Part shown: piece after piece, positions 8,401-13,296 of the stretch
How the letters are laid out: the number at the start of each line of letters is the position of its first letter
How positions within the stretch are numbered: the first letter of the stretch is position 1
DNA from: Hirudo medicinalis
Lineage: Eukaryota > Annelida > Clitellata > Hirudinida > Hirudinidae
Assembly: GCA_011800805.1 (NCBI GenBank)
Contig: MPNW01001535.1
Span: 10,672 to 25,618, forward strand
Length of the DNA stretch: 14,947 nucleotides
Reading direction: 5' to 3'
Notes under the pieces: generated by a model
Databases searched by the model: none
The model's input: the letters and a program-made list of their open reading frames with translations, nothing else
Told to the model about the DNA's origin: nothing
Position numbers and translations under genes: made by a program

Positions 8401-9013
8401 AAACCATGACATTGTGGAACAAACAATGGACTCATGAATATTCAAATGAATATATTCATAAGTACTCGTGAATATTTATGAACGCATTGAGAATACTGAT
8501 ATGAATGTGTTATTAGAAGGTATAAACTTCACGGATATTTATGAGCAAATAAATATTCATGTACTCATGAATATAATGTTTAATGTATAGATAATCTATA
8601 CAAATGAATATTCATGTACTCATGAATATTTATGAATATATTTATAATATTTATGATTGCATTAATAATACTGATATGAACATGTTATTAGAAGGTATAA
8701 ACTTCGTGGATATTTATGAGCAAATAAATATTCAAGAGTACATGAATATTTATAATATTTATGAATACATTAACAATACCGATATGAGCATCGGCGGGTA
8801 AATGAATATTTATAATATTTATAATATATTTATAATATTTATGAATACATTAACAATACCGATATGAGCATCGGCGGGTAAATTGCCAGCAAGTTACAAG
8901 AATATCGTCTCACATGACATAGAACAGTTCCCGCATCCATCTCCGCAGTCACGCATGAGATCACCGCAGTGCTCGTAGCATCCAGGTTTTTCCGGTTCGT
9001 TGAAGTAGGACAT
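173..9013 (-). CDS. Gene 2 (partial): DEG/ENaC-type channel N-terminus joined to a PAN-MAM-kringle-LDLa-MAM-CUB-MAM ectodomain
   Basis: Sixteen exons can be chained on the minus strand: 9013-8914, 8213-8036, 7514-7347, 6759-6695, 6153-5890, 5024-4893, 4719-4369, 3911-3749, 2891-2800, 2573-2460, 2329-2177, 1930-1541, 1350-1213, 1106-925, 608-449 and 382-173. Every junction keeps frame, giving about 953 residues. Residues 1-93 are cytosolic, about 94-112 are TM1, and FPAVTIC is at 137-143, as in DEG/ENaC sodium channels. From about residue 171 on the protein is a row of extracellular modules, mostly on phase 1-1 exons, which suits exon shuffling. The start is supported by an in-frame TAA seven codons upstream. 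Seen: the motifs, phases and splice sites. Known: DEG/ENaC subunits have two TM segments around a Cys-rich ectodomain. Inferred: that this is one gene. TM2 is not in the window, so a full channel is not proven. No stop or AATAAA signal clearly separates the channel exons from the mosaic exons. Confidence 0.72.
449..608 (-). CDS. Gene 2 exon 15: second half of CUB domain
   Basis: Acceptor GTTACCACAG, 160 nt, phase 0 to phase 1, donor AAAGCG|GTGAGT. It continues [18 protein letters not shown], then [20 protein letters not shown] and a closing Tyr strand. The F-C-G block supplies the fourth Cys and the F-x-S-D block is a CUB hallmark. With exon 14 it makes one complete CUB of about 110 residues. 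Confidence 0.88.
712..802. repeat. (CATC)n-type microsatellite
   Basis: Imperfect CATC/CACC array inside the CUB intron of gene 2. Any reading frame through it gives only Ile/His/Pro-rich peptide and is not a gene. Confidence 0.9.
925..1106 (-). CDS. Gene 2 exon 14: first half of CUB domain
   Basis: Acceptor CACTCCAG, 182 nt, phase 1 to phase 0. It reads [31 protein letters not shown] and then DCLFDRLE. These match CUB landmarks: an opening Cys, the G-x-I-x-S-P-x-Y-P turn, a second Cys, and the third Cys of the C-x-x-D strand. The donor GAG|GTTGGG is weak but leaves the phase needed by exon 15. Confidence 0.85.
1213..1350 (-). CDS. Gene 2 exon 13: unrecognised 45-residue segment before CUB
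   Basis: Acceptor GTCCTTGACAG, 138 nt, phase 1 to phase 1, donor ACCAG|GTCGCT. It reads [19 protein letters not shown] and then a Tyr/Phe/Thr-rich stretch with two N-x-S/T-like sites. It has two cysteines and no domain I recognise. The splice sites, symmetric phase and absence of stops support it as an exon. It may be a linker or an extra N-terminal strand of the CUB domain. Confidence 0.6.
1541..1930 (-). CDS. Gene 2 exon 12: main part of MAM-like domain 2
   Basis: Acceptor TCCTTTAG, phase 1. It shows [43 protein letters not shown] and several N-x-S/T sites. The final [12 protein letters not shown] stands where typical MAM domains have IALDDI..C, so the Asp-Asp pair has been lost. The 3' border is uncertain: GTAATT after 1541 and GTGACT after 1553 are both in phase 1 and differ by four residues. 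Confidence 0.75.
2177..2329 (-). CDS. Gene 2 exon 11: first part of MAM-like domain 2
   Basis: Acceptor TTTTGCAG, 153 nt, phase 1 to phase 1, donor CTCG|GTCGGT. It reads [13 protein letters not shown] and then LSWEQRSSG, a MAM opening (C-x-F-D, Cys, then a Trp strand). The structure and boundaries parallel exon 6. It contains an N-glycosylation candidate (HNVS). Confidence 0.75.
2460..2573 (-). CDS. Gene 2 exon 10: LDL-receptor class A domain
   Basis: Acceptor TTTGACAG, 114 nt, phase 1 to phase 1, donor TGTG|GTGAGC. Six cysteines appear in LDLa order (CSDK, FTC, GLC, LLC, QDC, EAC). The acidic block DCIDGTDE is the calcium-binding signature of the fold. The whole module sits on one symmetric exon of 37 codons, as is usual for LDLa repeats. 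Confidence 0.92.
2800..2891 (-). CDS. Gene 2 exon 9: second half of the kringle domain
   Basis: Acceptor ATTCCAG, 92 nt, phase 2 to phase 1, donor TGCA|GTGAGT. Joined to exon 8 it gives [15 protein letters not shown], then FVRSGD and SPCNVPFC. This supplies kringle Cys4, Cys5 and Cys6 with normal spacing. The splice phase, cysteine count and closing C-N-x-P-x-C block fit a complete kringle of about 80 residues. Confidence 0.85.
2992..3146. repeat. Imperfect (GAT)n array
   Basis: GATGATG, GACGAT and GATAATG units in the intron inside the kringle. The phrase ATAACCATCCAT occurs at both ends of the denser block (about 3052 and 3110), which suggests segmental duplication. Confidence 0.85.
3277..3388. 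repeat. (TTG)n microsatellite
   Basis: TTG array with CTG and TCG variants in the kringle intron. It gives poly-Leu and poly-Thr open frames that are artefacts of the repeat. Confidence 0.95.
3515..3575 (+). repeat. Possible tRNA-derived SINE remnant (A- and B-box-like)
   Basis: TAGTTGTCTAAAG at about 3523 resembles a degenerate pol III A box. GTTCAAATC at 3554-3562 is a good B box, at about the usual spacing. It could be an old SINE head inserted in the kringle intron. No full tRNA cloverleaf was established. Confidence 0.3.
3661..3708. repeat. (TTA)n microsatellite
   Basis: Pure TTA/ATT run immediately downstream of kringle exon 8 on the minus strand. Confidence 0.95.
3749..3911 (-). CDS. 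Gene 2 exon 8: first half of a kringle domain
   Basis: Acceptor CCTTTCAG, 163 nt, phase 1 to phase 2, donor TTGCAG|GTTTGT. It carries [25 protein letters not shown] and finally NYCR. These match kringle Cys1 with the G-x-x-Y-x-G turn, Cys2 in the C-x-x-W block, and Cys3 in the YCR block. Splitting a kringle just after YCR in phase 2 is a common arrangement. Confidence 0.88.
3930..4240. repeat. AT-only low-complexity intron
   Basis: Almost entirely A and T, with TAATATAAT and AATTAAT words. It lies between MAM exon 7 and kringle exon 8. Nothing else is visible in it. Confidence 0.85.
4369..4719 (-). CDS. Gene 2 exon 7: main part of MAM domain 1
   Basis: Acceptor GCTTACCCAG, 351 nt, phase 1 to phase 1, donor TTCA|GTGAGTGA. 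It shows [24 protein letters not shown], a Trp-Ser strand, [12 protein letters not shown] and [12 protein letters not shown]. The I-A-L-D-D-I string followed by a terminal Cys is a hallmark of MAM domains, which act in adhesion and oligomerisation. With exon 6 it makes a complete domain of about 160 residues. Confidence 0.9.
4757..4867. repeat. (GATT)/(GGTT)n microsatellite
   Basis: Tetranucleotide array of GATT, GGTT and GCTT units in the intron between the two MAM domain 1 exons. Confidence 0.93.
4893..5024 (-). CDS. Gene 2 exon 6: first part of MAM domain 1
   Basis: A T-rich tract ends in the acceptor TTTTTCAAG. The exon is 132 nt, phase 1 to phase 1, with donor ATCTAG|GTCTGA. It reads VCTFEESSC followed by DSWYLEE, the usual opening of a MAM domain (C-x-F-E, Cys, then an aromatic strand). 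The split from the rest of the domain matches the split seen in MAM domain 2. Confidence 0.8.
5040..5440. repeat. Long imperfect (AAT)n array
   Basis: About 400 bp of AAT units with ATG/ATT interruptions, ending in AAG units. It starts about 15 bp upstream of the acceptor of exon 6. Its Ile-rich open frames on both strands are artefacts. Confidence 0.95.
5586..5800. repeat. 36-bp AT-rich tandem repeat, about six units
   Basis: The phrase ACATATATTGGC and close variants starts at 5601, 5637, 5675, 5713, 5747 and 5781, a period of 34-38 bp. The rest of each unit is ATATAACATATAAT-like. It lies in the PAN to MAM intron. Confidence 0.92.
5890..6153 (-). CDS. Gene 2 exon 5: PAN/apple-like domain
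   Basis: Acceptor AATCGACAG, 264 nt, phase 1 to phase 1. The cysteine layout is PAN/apple-like: CSEY near the start, RRVCMSLC in the middle, then [18 protein letters not shown] and a final Tyr-rich strand (EFYRRN). PAN modules bind proteins or carbohydrates outside the cell. Two in-phase donors are possible, GTAACA after 5890 or GTAATT after 5881, differing by three residues. It belongs to gene 2 because its phase matches exon 4 and no start codon with a signal peptide is evident just upstream. Confidence 0.75.
6163..6385. repeat. Imperfect (GAT)n and TTATAATATT tandem block
   Basis: GATGATGATG runs alternate with TTTATATTATAATATTAC phrases at roughly 55-75 bp spacing, just upstream of the PAN exon on the coding strand. 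No start codon with a signal peptide was seen in this block. Confidence 0.8.
6535..6665. repeat. AT-rich low-complexity stretch
   Basis: TTATTATATA and AATTAATT words directly downstream of exon 4 on the coding strand. No coding signal. Confidence 0.75.
6695..6759 (-). CDS. Gene 2 exon 4: short post-FPAVTIC DEG/ENaC segment
   Basis: Acceptor ATGATAAG, 65 nt, phase 2 to phase 1, donor AAATT|GTAAAG. The join gives [17 protein letters not shown], a natural continuation of a DEG/ENaC sequence after the FPAVTIC string. It holds 21 whole codons. It is short and was called from frame, phase and position, so it is less secure than exon 3. After this exon the sequence no longer resembles a DEG/ENaC finger domain and moves into a PAN module. 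Confidence 0.65.
6830..6957. repeat. 28-bp tandem repeat, about four units
   Basis: AAAACATTAATTAATA starts at 6844, 6872, 6900 and 6928, an exact 28-bp period. A related single unit with AAAACGTTAATT sits near 7140. It lies in intron 3 of gene 2. Confidence 0.93.
6958..7200. repeat. AT-rich intronic stretch
   Basis: About 240 bp of A/T words with no open frame or motif that I could assign. Confidence 0.7.
7257..7350. repeat. 30-bp tandem repeat containing splice-donor sequence
   Basis: Units begin at 7257, 7287 and 7317 (30, 30 and 29 bp), and a fourth start at 7346 runs into exon 3. On the minus strand each junction reads ACAGGTGAGT or ACAGGTGGG, so copies of the donor are repeated downstream of the real exon end. 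Confidence 0.9.
7347..7514 (-). CDS. Gene 2 exon 3: DEG/ENaC TM1 and FPAVTIC motif
   Basis: Acceptor CGTTCACAG, donor TACAG|GTGAGT, phase 2 to phase 2. The first 19 codons form a hydrophobic helix ([16 protein letters not shown]...), which is TM1. Next come YPVTIN and [17 protein letters not shown]. The Phe-Pro-Ala-Val-Thr-Ile-Cys string after TM1 is the family signature of DEG/ENaC (ASC) channels and marks the start of the ectodomain palm. This exon is the firmest identification in the window. The donor falls inside a 30-bp tandem repeat. Confidence 0.92.
7515..8035 (-). repeat. Intron 2 built of diverged direct repeats that carry the intron borders
   Basis: The acceptor-side sequence at 7511-7543 (GAATCTGTGAACGGATGG..) recurs at 7749-7781 with few changes. 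The donor-side phrase GTTTATACCTTCTAATAA at about 8027 recurs in diverged form near 7869-7884. The rest is ATGAATATTCATGA-type sequence. The intron therefore seems to have grown by duplication of units about 240 bp long. Confidence 0.8.
8036..8213 (-). CDS. Gene 2 exon 2: DEG/ENaC cytosolic region with His-Gly gating motif
   Basis: Acceptor CCAACAG, 178 nt, phase 1 to phase 2, donor AGAAG|GTATAA. It continues the Cys-rich tail (Cys 41, 45 and 46) and then reads [12 protein letters not shown]. The HG pair, at about residues 78-79, lies shortly before TM1 and is the conserved His-Gly of DEG/ENaC channels, where mutations impair gating. The exon ends in basic residues (FIIR) just before the membrane. 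Its 3' border is embedded in a family of intronic repeats. Confidence 0.82.
8435..8760 (+). repeat. Inverted copies of the intron 2 repeat inside intron 1
   Basis: TTATTAGAAGGTATAAACTT occurs at about 8510 and 8688 on the plus strand. Each is followed by ATATTTATGAGCAAATAAAT and preceded by AATACTGATATGAA. The same order appears on the minus strand in intron 2, so the two introns flanking exon 2 are partly complementary. Confidence 0.85.
8750..8883. repeat. Recent 80-bp tandem duplication
   Basis: ATGAATACATTAACAATACC and the following GATATGAGCATCGGCGGGTA start at 8761 and again at 8841, with no difference seen over about 50 bp. The duplicate ends about 30 bp from the exon 1 donor. Confidence 0.93.
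8914..9013 (-). CDS. Gene 2 exon 1: start codon and Cys-rich cytosolic N-terminus
   Basis: ATG at 9013-9011 opens 33 codons and ends in phase 1 at a CAT|GTGAGA donor. A TAA lies in frame seven codons upstream, which favours this start. Cys occurs at residues 12, 16, 23, 27 and 30, and again at 34 across the junction. There is no signal peptide, as expected for a DEG/ENaC subunit with a cytosolic N-terminus. The join to exon 2 restores a Cys codon (T|GT). Confidence 0.7.
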
Positions 9014-9660
9014 TCTCTTTCCACGCTTCGCTTATTCCAGTGCCAGTTTGGGAATTACCCTTTTTTTTTTATTATTATTATTTTATTTCGATATTATTTC
9101 AGCTCCAAGGATTACAATCTTGTCCGATGATAATATGCTCTAATGTTCGGCTTACTGTTTATTCGTGTAGATCCTATGCTACTTTTCTTTCTTCCATAAT
9201 ATTCCTCAGGATGAACTGACAGTTACTTTTGCTCAATCACGACGAATTAAGAGTTTAAGGACTCGTCAAGTCGAGTGTCAAGTCAATTTGTCTCGTATCG
9301 CTGAGATCTCCGTCATATGACTCTCGTATGGCAGACAAGTCAATCCACGAAGATCAAGACATCGTGGTACGACGAGCACCAACTTATAAGGACACAACAA
9401 CAACAGACAATGGAACCACGGGCTCCTTGGGTCAAATGTTGGCAGTTGAGACTCGATTTCACTAGGAGAATGCAGACTGAATGACCTGCTGTGCTGGCAA
9501 TAAAATATATTTTTATCCGCTGCTCGTTCGTAGCCGTCAGTCAGCTGAAGCAATTTAAGTTTTCACATCCATCAATGCTTAATCCGTTCTTTCGTTCAAT
9601 TTTTATTAGGTTCACTTTTATAATCTATCAGTCCATCCGCTTTTTGTCTTCAAAATGGTC
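9014..9660. other. 5' flank of gene 2, no gene recognised
   Basis: More balanced base composition than the introns. It should hold the 5' UTR and promoter of gene 2. A T-run with ATTATTATT lies at 9061-9082. I found no convincing TATA box, upstream exon or other gene. Confidence 0.5.
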
Positions 9661-9680
9661 TTTTGGCTTGCTAGAATCGA

Positions 9681-9900
9681 TTAATTAAATCAATTAATTA
9701 ATTCATCATTCATTCATTCACCCACTCACTCACTCACTCACTCACTCACTCACTCACTCACTCACTCACTCACTCACTCACTCACTTATTCATTCATTCA
9801 TTCATTTATTCATTCATTCATTAATACATTAATTCATTAATTAATCAATCTATTTATTAATGCATTGACCAATCAATTCATTCATTCATTCATAAATCCT
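9681..9900. repeat. (ACTC)n flanked by (ATTC)n tetranucleotide repeats
   Basis: A pure ACTC run at about 9719-9786 is bordered on both sides by CATT/ATTC units. It is the same ACTC motif as at 1-178, here far from any exon I recognise. Confidence 0.95.
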
Positions 9901-9966
9901 TAAACAAATCGCAATTAAGGCAATAAAGCATGTTAGAGTAATTGTCCGATATTCGGGATTTGGCGT

Positions 9967-10150
9967 GCAGGTTGGCCGAATGGGTTAGGTTCCTGCATAC
10001 GGCGGTAATGGCAACAGTCGTAATGTGTCGTGTTCGAAACCCAGCCTGCACTGCCGCAAGCGCCCTTGGGAAGGAGCGCTATATAAATGGTCGACAAGAA
10101 GCGCCTCTGACGCTATGCATATGGCGCTATATAAATGAAGTACATTTCCA
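9967..10150 (+). mobile_element. tRNA-derived SINE, copy 1
   Basis: The head GGTTGGCCGAATGGGTTAGG resembles a Ser/Leu-type tRNA A box, and GTTCGAAACC at 10032-10041 is a B box. The body ends in GCGCTATATAAATG, repeated about 40 bp further on. It matches the element at 13838 over most of its length. A LINE-type tail is inferred from the repeated TATAAATG end. No target-site duplication was obvious. Confidence 0.85.
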
Positions 10151-10359
10151 CTTTCGTATTATTTAAGACTTGACGTTTCCAGCTGGGCCTGAGTACTTGA
10201 CGAGTTTCAAAATAATTCAACACATCAAAATCCTGAATGAACCAATTCGTAATTCGAACTAGATTATCGTTAGGTTACCGAGTGCTTCTCATTCAGGAGA
10301 TTCTTTCAGGTTTTACTTTCTATTTTTCTTCTGAGTTGGATTTATGTGTTTATCTGAAC

Positions 10360-11025
10360 ATTAATTCATCAACCCATTAATGCATCAACCAATTAATTAA
10401 TCAACCATTAATTCATCAACCAATTAATTCTTCCACCAATCAATTCATCGACCAAATGATTCATCAACCAATTAATTCACCAACCCAATAATTCATCAAC
10501 CCATTAATGCATCAACCCATTAATTCGTCAACCTATTAATTAATCAACCATTAATTCATCAACATCAGCATCATCATCATCATCATCAGCATCATCAACA
10601 ACATCATCGTCATCGTCATCATCATCATCAACACCAACATCATCATCAACAACAACNACCCATTAATTCGTCAACCATTAATTAATCAACCATTAATTCA
10701 TCAACCAATTAATTCTTCCACCAATCAATTCATCGACCAAATGATTCATCAACCAATTAATTCACCAACCAATTAATTCGCCAACCAATTAATTCATCAA
10801 CCAATTAATTCATCAACCACTAATTCATCAACCAATTAATTCACCAACCAATTAATTCGCCAACCAATTAATTAATAAACCCATTAATTCATCGACCCGT
10901 TAATTCATCAACCATTAATTCATCAACCGTTAATTCATCAACCAATTAATTCATCAACCGTTAATTCATCAACCATTAATTCATCAACCGTTAATTCATC
11001 AACCAATTAATTCACCAACGACGAA
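10360..11025. repeat. Minisatellite of CATCAACC-AATTAATT units with higher-order copy
   Basis: A short unit (ATTAATTCATCAACCA and variants with CACC, CGCC or GACC) is repeated throughout. A block of roughly 90 bp starting near 10391 recurs near 10676, an offset of about 285 bp. A (CAT)n patch interrupts it. Confidence 0.92.
10563..10656. repeat. (CAT)/(CAA)n patch within the minisatellite, followed by an ambiguous base
   Basis: CAT and CAA trinucleotides run up to the single N at 10657. The unresolved base suggests uncertain assembly at this spot. Confidence 0.9.
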
Positions 11026-11911
11026 ATCAAACGCGATGCTTTTGACGAAACGCTGTGACATCATGTCAACGTCAGACCGGCGATTGAACAAAGTCGACGC
11101 ATGAAGCCATGTTGAAAATATTTGCAAAAAGAAACCTTTTTCGGCTTTTCAAAGCCCCCCCAGCAGGTGGGCCCAAGTGGGTGTTGGACGTCATTTGATC
11201 CTCAATGACACAAAAGATAGTGTTTTTGATGCCCGCTGTTTTAGACGAGGAGAGCGATAAACAGGCAGATTTACGACGGACAAAGATTCTAAAAAGTGAT
11301 TTATTTGATAACAACGTGATGACGAAAGGGACATAATGAGGGCAAATTGATCGCTCCTGTGGAATTTATTGTCCTTATTTCTTAAGAATCTTTCCTTGAA
11401 CAAGCAGACGACGATGATGGATTGATGTGCTTTCAGCTCAGAGCATTCACCTCGACCCGGAATAATTATAATAATAATAAGGGGGCATATCAAAACAGCG
11501 AAGGACCAAAATATCGAAGCCCGTAAAGCCAAAATGTCCGTACCAAAAAATCTACGGCTACATAGCAAAATGGCGAAGGATTTTGATCCTAATTATTAAA
11601 AAATAGTAACAATAATAACTAATTATATTATTAATAACAATAATAACTAATTATATTAAGATATTTCAGCAATTCAACTTTGAAAGTGTGAGTACTTTTG
11701 GCCATTTTCCAATGTTTCTTGAAACTTTGGAGAAGTGTAAAAGTGAATATTCGTTGATTTTCTATCTGAAGGAGGATAAGATTGAGTGATTATAAATTAT
11801 ACAAAAAAAAGTTGTCATCATTGGCATCACAGTATCATATTTAAGTTATAATCAATGTTATTATTGCAATGAATTAATCATTAATAAATTAAAAATCATT
11901 AAATGTTATTA

Positions 11912-11953
<42 letters not shown>

Positions 11954-12000
11954 TAATATTATTATTTAAATTACTAAATTATCATGATTGTCATAATTAA
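11026..12000. other. Intergenic region without recognised gene
   Basis: It contains short open frames on the minus strand with no recognisable domain, a patch of CAAAAT-containing phrases at 11486-11586, and an ATT array at 11909-11960. It is probably the 3' flank of gene 1 plus old repeats. Confidence 0.5.
11909..11960. repeat. (ATT)n microsatellite
   Basis: Nearly pure ATT run about 50 bp beyond the proposed 3' end of gene 1. Confidence 0.93.
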
Positions 12001-12010
12001 GCTCGTTCAT

Positions 12011-12016
12011 TTTATT
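12011..12016 (-). promoter_or_regulatory. Candidate polyadenylation signal AATAAA for gene 1
   Basis: TTTATT on the plus strand reads AATAAA on the minus strand, about 80 nt beyond the gene 1 stop. In such AT-rich DNA the hexamer can occur by chance, so its position is the main support. Confidence 0.45.
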
Positions 12017-12096
12017 TCATGTTTGTTATTCTCCCCAAGCCACAAATTCTGCCTCTTGTTCTTGAACAGTTCCTATTCCTAAGCCACAATCCTTCG

Positions 12097-12338
12097 TCAT
12101 GCATGTGTGGCCGACCAGAATGTCCACCCCGTGGTGCTGGCCATCGAGGTCCTGTTGAATCCGTGAGGGTGAAGGCTGAAGGTGCAGATCTTTTGGTTTG
12201 CATTTTCGTTGAAAGAGTCGCACCTGGTCGAGTTGATGAGACACCTTATGATGCATTCATGAACTGATCTTCTGTAGTTCCACTCGTACTGCGAGTATCC
12301 CAATAGCTTTGCACCTGGCTTGGATGCCCACCTGGTAC
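12097..12338 (-). CDS. Gene 1 exon 4: PAN/apple-like domain and stop
   Basis: Acceptor CTGCTCCAG, phase 1. It reads TRWASKPGAKLLGYSQYEW, VHECIIRC, RCDSFNEN and KICTF, the Cys pattern of PAN/apple modules. It ends WTFWSATHA and TGA. Donors at GGG|GTGGAC or CTG|GTCGGC could instead continue the gene. The stop followed by AATAAA makes a terminal exon more likely. Confidence 0.75.
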
Positions 12339-13296
12339 CTGGAGCAGTTTTTTGATCATTTTTATTAATTATTGTTGGATAAAAAGTTTTTTGTGTTTAG
12401 TTGCCAATATTTTAATATATTAAAGTGTAATATATTTAAATTATATTTATTTAAATTAATATTTTTAAATTACATATTTTTAAATTTTATATATTTAAAT
12501 TGTATTTTAATGTATTAATTTAGTGTATTACCAATTTTATATTTTTTATTAACTTCATCTCACCTGAAAATCGCTCGAGTGGAAAGGCTTCCACCTCACA
12601 AATTACCATGCCAACTCCATCCGATGCATTCAGATCCATCTGGATGATTAGGTACCTGGCTGGAGGCAGGTTGTAGTTGCATTTGACCGTCCCTATAACG
12701 TTGATGGTCATATTACCATGGTACTGGCCGCACAGGGGGTAGAGCCCTCTTTCGGGGTGAGATCGGCCCACGTCGACGTTGGTGAACCCGACCCAGAAGT
12801 TGTTCAATCTTTGTGGAACTACGATCAGCGTTTGCTTTAAGAGCGTTATTCACATCATGATTTGAAATTATGTGTTTCTTATGTTTTCAATACCGGCACC
12901 AACATGTCTGACGATTATACACGATGACATGGTCCATGGTGTAGACTCCCATTAAGTCCACTGCCCACCAGTTTGGATCGCCAGGGACATCCCTGACGTG
13001 GGAACAGTGGCAAGCGTAGACATCTGGGTTTCTGTCGCCATCCACAGCTTTTGAAGCGTACATCGGACACCAGGGTACAGATGTGTAAACGCTACTTTGA
13101 TAAGCGGGCTTCCCCAAGGCTATGTTCGCTGTTTCGTTTGATTGTAGGAAAACTGTGACAAGATTCAACCAAGCATTGGATGATTGATTGATTGATTGAT
13201 TTATGACTAATTGCTTGAGAGAAATTGATCCAACTTACGCATCCAAAGTAGCACAAAAGAGTTTTCAAAACGATGTCTGGCATTCATTAACCTCAT
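12097..13296 (-). CDS. Gene 1: secreted F5/8 type C (fucolectin-like) plus PAN/apple-like protein
   Basis: Four exons (13296-13239, 13152-12894, 12808-12564, 12338-12097) join in frame to about 267 residues. ATG at 13296 or three codons later at 13287 starts a hydrophobic signal region (FVLLWMLFL) formed across the first junction. An F5/8 type C domain of the fucolectin-like type follows (about residues 29-187), with ANIALGKPAYQSS, ASKAVDG, WWAVDL, NRQTC and, near its end, VICEVEAF. Exon 4 adds a PAN/apple-like module (HECIIRC, RCDSF, KICTF) and a TGA. Lectins of this family bind fucosylated glycans. Here the recalled R-x-D part of the fucose motif reads R-Q-T, so sugar binding is uncertain. 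The introns are short (86, 85 and 225 nt). Likely a secreted recognition or matrix protein. It shares strand and PAN type with gene 2. Confidence 0.8.
12360..12560. repeat. AT-rich gene 1 intron
   Basis: TATTTAAATT-type words fill the intron between exons 3 and 4. No other feature seen. Confidence 0.75.
12564..12808 (-). CDS. Gene 1 exon 3: second half of F5/8 type C domain
   Basis: Acceptor CCACAAAG, donor TTTTCAG|GTGAGA, phase 2 to phase 1. It reads LNNFWVGFTN and, after a Gly/Cys loop, PPARYLIIQM and VICEVEAF, the closing strands of the domain. The join from exon 2 gives WCR-LNNFWVG without a gap. Confidence 0.88.
12894..13152 (-). CDS. Gene 1 exon 2: first half of F5/8 type C domain
   Basis: Acceptor TGTCACAG, donor GCCG|GTATTG, phase 1 to phase 2. 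It holds NIALGKPAYQSS, the ASKAVDGDRNPD loop that often binds calcium in fucolectin-like domains, and NWWAVDL. A second acceptor, AAACAG before 13128, is in the same phase but would shorten the signal region. Confidence 0.88.
13239..13296 (-). CDS. Gene 1 exon 1: signal peptide start
   Basis: Donor GATGC|GTAAGT is near consensus, in phase 1. The frame M..RHRFENSFVLLWM continues into a hydrophobic LFL at the start of exon 2. An alternative ATG at 13283 is in another frame, would end in phase 0 and would not join exon 2. Confidence 0.6.

Noticed and set aside
7802..8801. Open frames with MNIYEYI-type peptide repeats on both strands
   Set aside because: They are translations of the intronic ATGAATATT repeat family and are not linked to any exon.
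10360..11025. Regularly spaced repeats considered as a CRISPR-like array
   Set aside because: The spacers are themselves variants of the repeat, units are AT-rich and uneven, and the setting is an animal genome.
11072..11568. Minus-strand frames of 80 and 125 codons in the intergenic region
   Set aside because: No recognisable domain and no splice or start context. The longer frame runs through a low-complexity patch.
12012..12267. Other long frames overlapping gene 1 exon 4 on both strands
   Set aside because: Shadows of the PAN-like exon. The chosen frame has the cysteine pattern and phase match.
13283..13283. ATG at 13283 giving a hydrophobic N-terminus (MPDIVLKTLLCYFG) as gene 1 start
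   Set aside because: It would end in phase 0 at the GTAAGT donor, while exon 2 needs phase 1. The frame from 13296/13287 joins correctly.
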